A DNA stretch of 64,000 nt from positions 935,032 through 999,031 of the forward strand of contig NZ_JOKH01000002.1 of NCBI RefSeq assembly GCF_000722635.1, given 5' to 3'. Position 1 is the first letter of the stretch. Every line of letters begins with the position of its first letter. The translations under genes were made by a program, and so were the position numbers. This document shows, piece by piece, positions 10,235-19,669 of this stretch. Source of the stretch: Endozoicomonas numazuensis. GTDB taxonomy: Bacteria; Pseudomonadota; Gammaproteobacteria; Pseudomonadales; Endozoicomonadaceae. The notes below the pieces were generated by a model, which had not been told where the DNA came from, did not search any database, and saw nothing but the letters and a program-made list of their open reading frames with translations.

Positions 10235-11800
10235 ATGTCAACAGGCGGCGGAAACATACCCCCTTCAGGAGCTCCGGGATCACATATTCCAGGTGTCACT
10301 TCGCCTCACCAACCTCCTCCCCCACCAGGCAAAGGAGGGATCACACCGCACACTGCATCCAATGCACTCCCGGGTGGCCAAAGCGCAGCACCAGACATTC
10401 CAATTGGCCAGCGAAACACTATACCTACAACAGCCACACCCCAGGTCAACTCAGCTAAAGTATTCGAGAATCAGTTTCATCAGGTACTGTCTTTTCAAGC
10501 TCAGTATGATTTCCTGAACTTCATCCCTAATCTTGAACAACGCCTTCAGGATCCTTCACAGTTCAAGGATGACCTGCCTTTTGAAATTGTTTATGTCAAA
10601 GATGGCAAGACGACATCCATTCTACCGCCAGACCCCGAAATGCCAGTCGAATCAGAAGAGGCTGGCAAGCTTAGAACTGCTCTGAGAGAAAAGCTGTCTG
10701 TTATTAATCAGAAGAATGGCCCTGAAGAAAGACAGGCACTTAGAGAGCAAATAGAAAGCGCCAGAGCTGAGTTAGGTCAACTGAGTAAAGCCATCCAAGA
10801 GGCTGGCGGAACGGTTCCTACTCCTCCTGTTCCACAAATCACTCTTGTGATCGATGAAAATCAGTTCACTGCCCGAACTCCTGCGAGAAAGTTTAACCCC
10901 AATGAAACACCCCGCAAACAAGGCAATGAGGGTCAGTTTCTGTTGATTCCAAAAACTCCCTCCAAACGAATGCCTCCTCCGGTTACCAAAAGGCCTGCTA
11001 ATCCTTTACAGGAAGAAGGATCAAAGCCAACTGAAATACCATCACAACCTCACCCCTCTGCTCCTGGGCATCTAAAGCCTATAGAAACCCAGCTGCCAGT
11101 TAACAATAAAGGTCAATTCTCAGATGTTTACCTGTTAAAGGATTCTGAGGCTGAGTTTGGAAAAACGGGAAATATAGCCTCGGTGAATGCAGGTTCCACA
11201 GATCTGACGTTTGGCAAACAAGCCGCTGGAATTAATGCCCAGTTTGGAGCGTTCTTCACAGATCCTCAGCAAGCTGCCATAGCACAGGCACAGAGCGATT
11301 TTCTGACAGACTCCGCCGAGCAAGGCTACCTGGGGTTCGTAACGGCTGACGACAAGTTCACTGACAACACGCCTCTGGAAACGATATATGGCCACGTCAG
11401 TGGAGAACCTGATAATCAGGGCACTGTCCTCGTCAGCGTTTTCAGAGAGGGGCATTGTCCGGCAGGCATCAAGAAAAATCGTGCCATGGTTTATGTCATT
11501 CCTCCAGATGGAAAATCGGATCGCTATGACGATAAGGATGAATTTCTAAAAGATATAAAACTGACTGCCAAGAATCTTTTAGCTACTCAAAATAAATATA
11601 ATCAGCATGCTGTTGAAAGAGGTCTACCTACACTACCTGTAGTACGCACCTGTGCCTTTGGTGGAGGCATTTACTGTCATCCAGACTCTGATCAAGAGGA
11701 AGTCGCCCAGGCTATTCGAGCTGGCATCAAAGACTACTTTGATGCAATCAATCCTGAAGAAAATACGATTAAAGAAGTTCAGTACGAACATGGCGTCTGA
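10235..11800 (+). CDS. proline-rich protein with macro-like C-terminal domain (candidate effector)
   Basis: I do not recognise a named family. From the ATG at 10235 (GGGAAAAAG upstream; an earlier ATG at 10181 has no ribosome site) the product is 521 residues. Layout: disordered Pro/Gly-rich start, a helical module at about 55-200, a second Pro-rich linker, then a C-terminal domain from about 310. That last domain has IASVNAGSTDLTFGKQAAGI, VYVIPPDG and VRTCAFGGGIYCHPDSDQEE in the order expected of the VNA, V.H.V.P and FG.GIY.P motifs of macro (ADP-ribose-binding) domains. This is pattern-level similarity only. No signal peptide. The next gene, 23 bases downstream, is a paralogue over the helical module. 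A host-directed or polymorphic effector is a reasonable guess. Confidence 0.6.
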   Translation: MSTGGGNIPPSGAPGSHIPGVTSPHQPPPPPGKGGITPHTASNALPGGQSAAPDIPIGQRNTIPTTATPQVNSAKVFENQFHQVLSFQAQYDFLNFIPNLEQRLQDPSQFKDDLPFEIVYVKDGKTTSILPPDPEMPVESEEAGKLRTALREKLSVINQKNGPEERQALREQIESARAELGQLSKAIQEAGGTVPTPPVPQITLVIDENQFTARTPARKFNPNETPRKQGNEGQFLLIPKTPSKRMPPPVTKRPANPLQEEGSKPTEIPSQPHPSAPGHLKPIETQLPVNNKGQFSDVYLLKDSEAEFGKTGNIASVNAGSTDLTFGKQAAGINAQFGAFFTDPQQAAIAQAQSDFLTDSAEQGYLGFVTADDKFTDNTPLETIYGHVSGEPDNQGTVLVSVFREGHCPAGIKKNRAMVYVIPPDGKSDRYDDKDEFLKDIKLTAKNLLATQNKYNQHAVERGLPTLPVVRTCAFGGGIYCHPDSDQEEVAQAIRAGIKDYFDAINPEENTIKEVQYEHGV

Positions 11801-11823
11801 GAACGTCTCAATGGAAGCATACT

Positions 11824-13530
11824 ATGAGCATACCTCCTTCCAACTCCAATAAGCCTCCCGTTCATGGACCCGTTCCACCAGCAGGACCGGGAAAGCAGTC
11901 AGGTGACCAAACAACACCTGCGATTCCCAAAGGTGACTCACAGACACCAAAACAGTCGCTGGCTGATCGAAAAGCATCAAAAACATCGCCAACACCCTTC
12001 ACAATACCCTCTCCCAAAACACCGGAAGAAGCTAAAAACAATTACATCCAACAAAGCTTCAGGGTAGAAGCCCTTGAAACCCGCACCACTCTGGCTATCT
12101 TTGCAGCAGGGTTGAGCCGACATATTGCTTCAGGCAACCCTAACAGTGCGGGGGCCCCGATTCTGGTCATTCATGTTGGGAGTAACGGCAAGATGACGAA
12201 CATCATCCCTGCCGATGAAGGAATGAGAGATCTGGAACAATCAAAAGCGCTAAGGGCATCACTGACAAAAACTTTTGACGAAGTCAGCAAATATTACTCT
12301 CCTGAGAACAAAGCCGCCCTGCAGAAAGATCTCAACGAAGCCAAACGTGAACTGGAAACCTGTAAACAAACATTATTAGACATGAAACAGGCTCTGCCCC
12401 GGCCCGATTTAGCCGGTCGCGGTATTCACATAGACATTCCAACATTAGGCCAGCCGCCGAAGCTTTCTGAGCCTTTTCCTCCATCCAGACCCGATAGCCA
12501 CCCACCGGGTCCCTATGCTCTGCCTCCCAGACCACCTGTGACACAATCGCCTGACGATGAAGATCTGATAGATCTGCAAGATTTCCCCCCGCCGCCTCCG
12601 GCTCCCCCTGTATCAAAAGAAAACAGGGAGCCACAGATTAATGACCCAACCATCAGTACGCTTCAGATTCATAGAGCTGATTTTTATCAAGGCGACACAG
12701 GCCCCAGAGACTTCGACTCATCAGGCGACAAAGCCATTCTTCTGAGGCAGGGCAACCCTCTCAAGAATGAAGCTTTTGTTGGCACTCCCCTTGCCTTGCT
12801 CCCTGACCAAGAAGATCATGACTATCAGGGGTCAGCCCACTCAGCAAGAAAAGCATTACTGTTTCCGCTGCTCATGAACTTCATGAGAAAGCATCAGCAC
12901 CCATCCGCCATATCCTTTCCAAAAGAAGCGGTTTACGCCTATCAGGTGGGGTTGGCTGCCACTCTGCCAAATACTGCCAAAACCCTGGAAGGGTATGGCA
13001 GCGATACCGAAAGAAAACGCTGTCAGGAACTGCTAACTGAGCTGGAAAGTGTCCACCCTGCGGTAGCTGAACTGATAGCAAGAGATATTACTGGCAGCCA
13101 AAAGACCAGCCCTTCAATAGATACCAGAAAGTCAAAAGCAGCACTATACGACACTCTCACTGCAGCGATAGTCAGAGATATTGAAAGGCTGGAGATGAGC
13201 CGATTCAATAACAAAATAGATGTTGAGGAGCTTGAGATTTATCAGAGACTTGAACAGTCCATGCCCGAAGATGAGTGGGATCAACATGCATTTGAGATCT
13301 CTCAGGACCTGGCTCGTCTTTGCCATTGCTGGACACAAGGCCTTAATGATCAAAACGAACTGACTAATGACGTCACGATTTACATAGGCGGCGCACCCAG
13401 AGAGTTTGATGACAGCAGTGCTCTCACTCTACCTCCTTCTGACCCCGGCGCTTTCAAGCAACAAAAAGAATGGATGCTCGGATACGAGCATCTGAAAAGT
13501 CTTTATGAATGGGACGATTCCTGGGTGTAA
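11824..13530 (+). CDS. proline-rich paralogue of the preceding protein, different C-terminus
   Basis: A 568-residue protein of unknown function starting 23 bases after its neighbour, probably in one operon. Residues about 65-200 align with the upstream protein: both contain a strand ending in HVGSNGKMTNIIPADE or YVKDGKTTSILPPDPE, then a charged helix of ALRASL / ALREKL and AKRELE / ARAELG type. A long Pro-rich linker (about 215-275, with PPPPPAPP) follows. The C-terminal half (from about 290) is not related to the macro-like domain and contains mainly predicted helices. No signal peptide or membrane segment. The shared module plus variable ends suggests duplication followed by domain replacement. 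Confidence 0.65.
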   Translation: MSIPPSNSNKPPVHGPVPPAGPGKQSGDQTTPAIPKGDSQTPKQSLADRKASKTSPTPFTIPSPKTPEEAKNNYIQQSFRVEALETRTTLAIFAAGLSRHIASGNPNSAGAPILVIHVGSNGKMTNIIPADEGMRDLEQSKALRASLTKTFDEVSKYYSPENKAALQKDLNEAKRELETCKQTLLDMKQALPRPDLAGRGIHIDIPTLGQPPKLSEPFPPSRPDSHPPGPYALPPRPPVTQSPDDEDLIDLQDFPPPPPAPPVSKENREPQINDPTISTLQIHRADFYQGDTGPRDFDSSGDKAILLRQGNPLKNEAFVGTPLALLPDQEDHDYQGSAHSARKALLFPLLMNFMRKHQHPSAISFPKEAVYAYQVGLAATLPNTAKTLEGYGSDTERKRCQELLTELESVHPAVAELIARDITGSQKTSPSIDTRKSKAALYDTLTAAIVRDIERLEMSRFNNKIDVEELEIYQRLEQSMPEDEWDQHAFEISQDLARLCHCWTQGLNDQNELTNDVTIYIGGAPREFDDSSALTLPPSDPGAFKQQKEWMLGYEHLKSLYEWDDSWV

Positions 13531-13534
13531 TTTT

Positions 13535-16048
13535 TCACCCTTGTATTTCGAGATGTTTTTCAAGGAAATTAGCCAGCGCTTCAGGATCAGGAGAAGATTT
13601 GATTTGATTTAAAAACGCTTCATTCACCAGCTTGCGCGCCAGTTCCGCCAATACTTTCATATGATCACTATGGCTCCCAGACTCTCTCACTGCCAGCAGA
13701 AACACAGTATCGACGGGCTTTCCATCAACCGACTTCCATTCAATGGGTTTCTTCAGTCTCAATACTCCAGCGGAGTGGCTGTAAACCAGATCTGATTGGC
13801 AGTGAGGGATGGCCATACCATTTCCAAGAGCGGTGGAATAAACCGCTTCACGTTTCCAGACAGCCTCTTCAAGCAAACGGCTGTCTGATATACGACTGTC
13901 CAGAAAAAGCATATCCACCAACTCTTTCACAGCTTCTTCCTTGGATAAACAGTCAAAATCCAGATTCATGATGGTTGTACTGAATACAGGACGAGGGGCC
14001 AGATCATTGTGAGACTGTTTCAATAGCAGGCTCACCTGATCCATATCCTCACAGTTGACTGACTGATCCAGAAGGTCCCTGCAGAGAGTGCTGTTTAGAT
14101 GATTGATCTTTTCTTTTACAGCAGGTATCAGTGGGGCTGGCAGGCTGATCTCATCCAGACCCAAACCCACCAGCAAAGGGAGAGTGTCAGTATCTGCAGC
14201 CATCTCGCCACAAAGCCCAACCCATTTTTTATAGCGGTGAGCCTCTTTGACCGTATTTCTAAGAAACCTCAAAAAAGACGGATGAAGGTAATGATAAAGA
14301 TTGCCTACCTTATCATTGCCTCGGTCAGCCGCTAGAAAGTACTGTGCCAGGTCGTTACTGCCAATGCTAAAGAAATCCACATATTGAGCCAGCTGGTCAA
14401 TAATCAGGCAAACAGATGGTACCTCCAGCATAATACCCAGCTGGATAGATCCATAATGCTCCCCGGATTGCTTTAATTCTTCTTCTACTTCTTGAATCAC
14501 CTCCCTGACCCACTTTACCTCGGCAACACAACTGATCATTGGAATCATAAGACCCACCGGACCATGAACAGCCGCTTTGAGGACAGCAAAAACCTGCGCT
14601 TTAAACAGGTCGAGAAACTCCGGATAAAGCCTGACGGCCCGATACCCGAGAAACGGATTCTGCTCTTCCGCCAGATTGAAGTAGTCCACAGGTTTATCGG
14701 CCCCGACATCAATCGTCCTGATCACAACAGGCCGCCCTTCGGCCTCCCTGATCACTGCGGTATAAGCTGCCACTTGCTCTGCTGAAGAAGGCGCCTGCGC
14801 TCGCTCCATAAACATCATTTCAGTTCTGAATAAGCCAATACCTTCTGCACCGGATCGAAAAGCCAGCTCGGCATCTTCCTGACCAATAATGTTTGCACCC
14901 ACCTCGAGTCTTTGCCCGTCCACCGTTTTTGCTTCAGTATGAACAAAAGGTTCGCAACGGACGCTCAATGCATGATGTCGTTTTTCTTCCTGCTGATAAT
15001 ACCTGAGTACTTTCAAAGGAGGGTTAGCAATCAAAATGCCAAGACCCGCATCCAGCACAACCTCGCGGGCCTGCTTCATCAGCACCTGGGCACCTTCAAC
15101 CCCCACCAGAACAGGAATACCCCGGGCCTGTGCCAGCAATACCGTGTGGGAAGCTTTACCACCACTCTCCAGAACCAACCCTTTCAGATGACTTTTATCC
15201 AGCCCCATGAATTGGCTGGGGGTCAGATTATCGGCCAGGCAAATACTGCTTCTTTGTAATTTATCAGGACTAAACAGCCTTCCAGAACCATAAGAAAGGC
15301 GCAAAATCTGATCACAGAGATCACGAATATCAATCACCCGATCTCTGAGATAACTGTTCTCAGAACTTTCCAGAGCATTGGCAAAATGCTCCAGGGTTGC
15401 TTCAATACTTTCGGAAACAGAAAGGCCATTATCGACGTGGTCAAGAAGACGAGCTTTGAAATCAGGATCACTTGCCAGCTGCTGATGCGCTTTTAATACT
15501 TCTCTCTCGGCCACCAACTCGGCTTTTCCGACGGCTGCCTGCAATTCATCCTGAACCTGTTCAATAGCTCCCAGTAACCTCAACCGTTCACCGGTCACAC
15601 CGGCATAAACCGCACGGTCCTCAATAGGCAGAAAACGATACTCTTTGAGACAAACAGGCTCTCCTATTGCCCAGCCTTCCCCAGTGGCCTGACCACGACA
15701 ATATTCCATTTCCAGTATTCTGAGCGACGGAGGTAACACACCGGAGTTTTTAATGGCTGGTAACAACTCATCACAACCAGGGAGCTGTTTGAAAATAAAT
15801 GCCTTAATTTTCCTGAATGCTTCTACCGCATCAGAGCCAGAAATTTTTATCCTGCAGACATCCCGATAAGCAATGTCTGCAGCAATAAGGGAGAGAGGAC
15901 TTTTAAGATTGGCCTTCCTGCCACTGCGAAGATTTTCCAACTCCATGGTCGCTTCAAAAACAGCCGCCTCCTTGACCAGATAACTCACAGGTCTGGCGTG
16001 TAAGCCATTCAGCAATTCACAGGTAAAAATAAATTCCTTACAACTCAT
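13535..16048 (-). CDS. PTS multiphosphoryl protein HPr-EI-EIIA(Fru)
   Basis: Relays phosphate from phosphoenolpyruvate to a sugar permease in the cytosol. The 837-residue protein (ATG at 16048; a TTG 45 bases upstream is in frame) fuses three parts. HPr has GLHARP with the phosphorylated His near residue 17. Enzyme I has GGKASHTVLLA with the active His near residue 301 and the C-terminal PEP-binding barrel (GIGLFRTEMMFME, EVPSVCL, GSNDLAQYFLAADR). A C-terminal fructose-type EIIA has GNGMAIPHCQ with His near residue 749. The order HPr-EI-EIIA matches FryA/FrwA-type proteins rather than the FruB order of Pseudomonas. A lone EIIB lies upstream on the same strand; no EIIC gene is seen in the window. 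Confidence 0.9.
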   Translation of the reverse strand: MSCKEFIFTCELLNGLHARPVSYLVKEAAVFEATMELENLRSGRKANLKSPLSLIAADIAYRDVCRIKISGSDAVEAFRKIKAFIFKQLPGCDELLPAIKNSGVLPPSLRILEMEYCRGQATGEGWAIGEPVCLKEYRFLPIEDRAVYAGVTGERLRLLGAIEQVQDELQAAVGKAELVAEREVLKAHQQLASDPDFKARLLDHVDNGLSVSESIEATLEHFANALESSENSYLRDRVIDIRDLCDQILRLSYGSGRLFSPDKLQRSSICLADNLTPSQFMGLDKSHLKGLVLESGGKASHTVLLAQARGIPVLVGVEGAQVLMKQAREVVLDAGLGILIANPPLKVLRYYQQEEKRHHALSVRCEPFVHTEAKTVDGQRLEVGANIIGQEDAELAFRSGAEGIGLFRTEMMFMERAQAPSSAEQVAAYTAVIREAEGRPVVIRTIDVGADKPVDYFNLAEEQNPFLGYRAVRLYPEFLDLFKAQVFAVLKAAVHGPVGLMIPMISCVAEVKWVREVIQEVEEELKQSGEHYGSIQLGIMLEVPSVCLIIDQLAQYVDFFSIGSNDLAQYFLAADRGNDKVGNLYHYLHPSFLRFLRNTVKEAHRYKKWVGLCGEMAADTDTLPLLVGLGLDEISLPAPLIPAVKEKINHLNSTLCRDLLDQSVNCEDMDQVSLLLKQSHNDLAPRPVFSTTIMNLDFDCLSKEEAVKELVDMLFLDSRISDSRLLEEAVWKREAVYSTALGNGMAIPHCQSDLVYSHSAGVLRLKKPIEWKSVDGKPVDTVFLLAVRESGSHSDHMKVLAELARKLVNEAFLNQIKSSPDPEALANFLEKHLEIQG

Positions 16049-16382
16049 TACCCCGGGGCCCTCAGTATTGTCATTGTTGTCTGCCCTTATCAAGATTCCA
16101 CGGTTACAGTCTCAGCATTGCCTAAAAACTGCTTCAACAACGGGGCGTGATGAAACAATCTAACGGTCAGAAAAGCTGCCATGTTTTCAACTATCTTGAA
16201 TGGGAATGCAGCCTCACCCCTGAACCAGAAAAGTAATGGCCAGCGAGATAAAAGCATTTGCATGGAAAATGTCTACACCTCAACACTCAAGCTTCAGGAT
16301 GCTCTGGTGCCGCCTACCTAAACAAAACGAACGTACTTATCTGCAATGATCTATGCCCGAACAATAACATCAGCCACCCGTC

Positions 16383-16685
16383 TCACCCCTGACCCAATTG
16401 AGCCATCACCGCTTCCGGATTCCGAATAGCTTCAGACACAGGCACCTTGATCACCCTCAGGTCCCTGAAACGCTCCTCTCCATCTACCGCAATATCCACA
16501 GCCAGGAGCGCAACATCCGCTTCTTCTACATCCTCAATGGTGATTTCGTTCTCAATACCCATAGCCCCCTGAGTTTCTACCTTGATGTCATGTCCCTGAT
16601 TAAGCGCGGCTTCGGTGAGTTTCTCGGCAGCCATATAGGTATGAGCAATACCGGTCGGGCAGGCAGTTACAACGACTATTTTCAT
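16383..16685 (-). CDS. PTS fructose-type EIIB, stand-alone
   Basis: A 100-residue cytosolic protein with the fructose-family EIIB active site VTACPTGIAHTYMAAE; the cysteine near residue 9 is the phospho-carrier. It normally transfers phosphate from EIIA to sugar bound in EIIC. Here it is separate and lies about 335 bases upstream of the HPr-EI-EIIA gene on the same strand, with no permease gene between or nearby. It may serve an unlinked permease or a regulatory role. The intervening sequence holds only a weak 57-codon frame that I do not trust. Confidence 0.88.
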   Translation of the reverse strand: MKIVVVTACPTGIAHTYMAAEKLTEAALNQGHDIKVETQGAMGIENEITIEDVEEADVALLAVDIAVDGEERFRDLRVIKVPVSEAIRNPEAVMAQLGQG

Positions 16686-16877
16686 TTATTGACCCTCTGG
16701 AACCACTTTTGCCAGTGGAACAGCCCAATTTGTTCACAGTAAATAAGCCCTTCCCTACTGTTTTATTGTTAGTAGCAGGAAGAGCGCTCAGCTTTCCGAT
16801 GCTTATAGCAGGCTGTTTGACCCAATAAGGCTAGTAGAAGATTTCAGGTGAGGGAAATTATTGATCAGGACTTCTAG

Positions 16878-17043
16878 TAGGAGGCTGACCGAGAATAAAC
16901 AGTCCGGCCTAAAATCCAGAAAGAACGGCCATCTTTTCCAATGAATTTGCTTAAATAGGTCAACTATTCGCACAAATTCAGTGAAAAAGCTGACTCGTTC
17001 TACTGAATTTTATGCTCGGACGCTATTCTCGGTCAGCCTCCTA
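16878..17043. repeat. TA-flanked inverted-repeat element (about 164 bp), copy A
   Basis: TA-GGAGGCTGACCGAGAATA at the left and TATTCTCGGTCAGCCTCC-TA at the right are near-perfect terminal inverted repeats. The interior holds CTTAAATAGGTCAACTATTC, conserved in copies B (32996-33159) and C (30118-30285, inverted, different ends). TA flanks and short non-coding length fit a MITE mobilised by an IS630/Tc1-mariner-type transposase; none is encoded here. It sits between the EIIB gene and the tolC-like gene. Confidence 0.88.
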
Positions 17044-17110
17044 GGGGAATCGTTAGACCAAATCAGCACCAGAGCACTTGGCGACTCTGGTGCCTCATAA
17101 CGGGACTCAG

Positions 17111-18481
17111 TTATTCTTGCTCCTGCCAGTCTACTGGCAAGACAATATCAAGTCTTTCCAGCAGCTCTCCAGTAGCAGCAACAATCCGGTAGCGAGAGAA
17201 AGCTTCCTGATAGATCGCACTGGTCAGACTGCGACTGGACTGAAATAACTCATTTTCACTGTCCAGCAGATCCAGCAGAGTTCGTTTACCAATGTTGAAC
17301 TGCTCTCGATAGGCTTTGACGGTTTTTTTGCTGGAGTCTTCATGCTGTCGAAGATATTGCTTTTGCTCACCAATAAACTCATGGGCTGACCAGGCCAGCC
17401 TCAAGGTCTCTTCAACATTGCGCAGCATTCTGTCTCGTTGGGCTCTGCTCTCTTCTGTCCTGTAGGCACTTTCTTTGGAACGCGCCTTGTCAGAGCCACC
17501 ACGAAACAAGTTATAACGAAGCCTCAGCATGGCAGTAGTATCTTCATGGGTGCCCAGCTGACCATCGGCGTTATTTCTCCAGCTTTTATCGATCTCTATA
17601 TCCAGAGTCGGGAAATAACTGCTTTCAGTGGCAGATGCTTGTGATTCAGAGGCTTTAATATCCTGCTCTGTAGCGAGAATACCCGGGTGTCTGCTGACAC
17701 TGGCCTGAAGCGCATGCTCAAAGCTCTCGTGAATCGCCAGTTTATAGGAGCCAGGCTGTTCCAGCTCACCAGGCATGGTGCCAACCAGGCTGTAATACTC
17801 ACTCTCAGCATCCATTAGATTGTTACGGGCATTGATCACATTAGCCGTGGCTCTGGCTACCCGCCCCTTGATCTGGTCAAGGTCGGAACTTCTGGCAACA
17901 CCCTGTCGAGCGCGTTGGGCAATTTGCTTAAGGATGGAATCGTGGACTTCCAGATTCTCCTCAGCCAATTCTAAAAGATCCTTTCTCTCCAATACCTTCA
18001 GATAGACATCGGTAATCTGCAGAGTCAAATCCTGTAAAGTATTCCTCAGTCGCAGGTACTCTGCGGCGGCACTGTGGCGAGCCTGATCCACGCTGCTGCT
18101 GGTATTAAAGCCCGAGAATAGATTCTGACGTATCGAAAAAGAAGCTTCCTTGCGGGTAAAGCTCTTATCACCCAATGCTTCATTCGGTTGATCATCGGGG
18201 TAACTCTTCTTCTGGCTACCAATACCTGTAGTGACATCGACAGAGGGCCACCAGCCCCCCCAGGCCACATCAATGCTCTCAGTAGCGGCCCGGTATCGGT
18301 TCAAGCTGGCCTGAGCCTGAGGATGACTGGCCAGAGCCTTGTTGACCACCTCATTCAAGGTTTCAGCCATTAGGTAGCTGCTAAATACTGAGCTGCCAGC
18401 CAGAGTACCAGCCAGCAGCCAAAAACGGGAAAGCCGAGATAACGGCGTTTTCCTTAAAGACGATATCGGATTGAATTTCAT
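17111..18481 (-). CDS. TolC-family outer-membrane channel protein
   Basis: Outer-membrane efflux or type I secretion channel. The 456-residue product (ATG at 18481, with AGGG six bases upstream; a second ATG two codons earlier) has a signal peptide ending near SSYLMA and two outer-membrane-efflux repeats. Features typical of the TolC branch: LNEVVNKALASHPQAQASLNRY, WGGWWPSVDVTTGIG, the second-half IRYNLFRGG-like motif (LRLRYNLFRGGSDKAR) and REQFNIGKRTLLDLLDSENELF. This resembles type I secretion partners of the LapE/AggA kind more than multidrug OprM. No ABC or membrane-fusion partner is adjacent, so its system cannot be named. Confidence 0.88.
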   Translation of the reverse strand: MKFNPISSLRKTPLSRLSRFWLLAGTLAGSSVFSSYLMAETLNEVVNKALASHPQAQASLNRYRAATESIDVAWGGWWPSVDVTTGIGSQKKSYPDDQPNEALGDKSFTRKEASFSIRQNLFSGFNTSSSVDQARHSAAAEYLRLRNTLQDLTLQITDVYLKVLERKDLLELAEENLEVHDSILKQIAQRARQGVARSSDLDQIKGRVARATANVINARNNLMDAESEYYSLVGTMPGELEQPGSYKLAIHESFEHALQASVSRHPGILATEQDIKASESQASATESSYFPTLDIEIDKSWRNNADGQLGTHEDTTAMLRLRYNLFRGGSDKARSKESAYRTEESRAQRDRMLRNVEETLRLAWSAHEFIGEQKQYLRQHEDSSKKTVKAYREQFNIGKRTLLDLLDSENELFQSSRSLTSAIYQEAFSRYRIVAATGELLERLDIVLPVDWQEQE

Positions 18482-18487
18482 GAGCAT

Positions 18488-18981
18488 CCCTGTCAGCCAT
18501 AGAGTTCAGTTGGATTATTTCCCGATACATCGGCGCCCAAAGATGTGGCTTTAGTCAAATATCCCTCAATTTGTCGGGCTATTGACCCACTCATCGTCTG
18601 GCTATTCACCGACGAACTGTGTTAAAAAGATTTGGGAGTCTGACTGAAATAATGGCATTTCAGAATGGACATAAGAAAATGCACGAATACTGAAAACAAT
18701 CGATTTTTCTCAACATCAGATCTGACCCGGAATAGCCATAACATGGCATGTCATCGTTCTATGAGTGAACAACATGTCACTAAAACGGTGTTCACAGATC
18801 TGAAAAAAGCTTTGAGTCATCATTGCTCTTCCTCTCAATCAGCATTGAGAAGGGTATGAACAAACCGCCATGAGCGGAAAGTACTGACCATCCATAAACA
18901 AAAGAAGATCAGTATTTTCATGGCAGATATAATAAAAAAACACCTGAAATCGAAGGATCATGTTTCAGGTGATCAGAGTGT
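18488..18981. other. intergenic stretch with a hairpin before pilG
   Basis: About 490 bases between divergent tolC-like and pilG genes. The one clear structure is CACCTGAAA / TTTCAGGTG (18941-18949 with 18963-18971), ten bases before the pilG start. It overlaps the expected leader of the pil-chp transcript and might affect translation or be an operator; nothing else is supported. Confidence 0.45.
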
Positions 18982-19431
18982 ATGGACAAAAGCATGAACA
19001 GCTATGAGTCAAACGCTGCATCGCCTTCAAGTCAAAATGGTGGTGCTGTCACCCTGAATCACCTGAAAGTGATGGTGATCGATGACAGCAAGACTATTCG
19101 CAGAACCGCAGAGACACTCCTGAAAAAAGAAGGCTGTGAAGTTGTGACGGCCACCGATGGTTTTGATGCGCTGGCAAAAATTGCTGATAACCAGCCCAAC
19201 ATTATTTTTGTCGATATCATGATGCCACGACTGGATGGCTATCAGACCTGCGCATTGATCAAAAACAATAATTCTTACCGAAAAACCCCAGTTATCATGC
19301 TATCCAGCAAGGATGGACTCTTTGATCGTGCAAAGGGACGGGTCGTCGGATCAGATCATTACCTGACCAAACCTTTCAGCAAGGATGAATTGCTGGGGGC
19401 CATCAGGAATTACTGTCCGGCAGTAGCTTAA
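18982..19431 (+). CDS. pilG: PilG twitching-motility response regulator
   Basis: A stand-alone receiver (149 residues) of the Pil-Chp chemosensory system, expected to be phosphorylated by ChpA and to favour pilus extension. The receiver core shows VMVIDDSKTIRRTAE, the phospho-acceptor Asp in IIFVDIMMPRLDGYQ, and the switch lysine in DHYLTKPFSKDELL. A 28-residue unstructured N-terminal extension precedes it; an internal ATG at 18994 would shorten it by four residues. First gene of the cluster, followed after 238 bases by pilH. Confidence 0.93.
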   Translation: MDKSMNSYESNAASPSSQNGGAVTLNHLKVMVIDDSKTIRRTAETLLKKEGCEVVTATDGFDALAKIADNQPNIIFVDIMMPRLDGYQTCALIKNNNSYRKTPVIMLSSKDGLFDRAKGRVVGSDHYLTKPFSKDELLGAIRNYCPAVA

Positions 19432-19669
19432 TAAGAGTTTGACAAGAAAAGTGTGAAAAGATCTGGTATAAACATGTACTGCGCTTTCAAACCTCTTGTT
19501 CTGGCGGGAATCTGATAACTTTGAGAAGAAGTACCCTCTGGCAGAGCACGAAAATACCTCCATTCCAGCGATGAAAACACGGTATTTTCGTGGTAAGGAA
19601 AGCGGCTGATAACAATGAAAAAAAGCTTGGCCCTGAGGATTTGGGCAAAAGCAGTAACAGGGGATAATA

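Noticed and set aside
16090-16263. 57-codon minus-strand frame between EIIB and the PTS fusion
   Set aside because: It is protein-like in places and fills the expected operon gap, but it has no ribosome site, no family and is too short for an EIIC remnant.
18665-18859. 64-codon frame in the tolC-pilG gap
   Set aside because: No ribosome site, no recognisable domain; length expected by chance in this gap.
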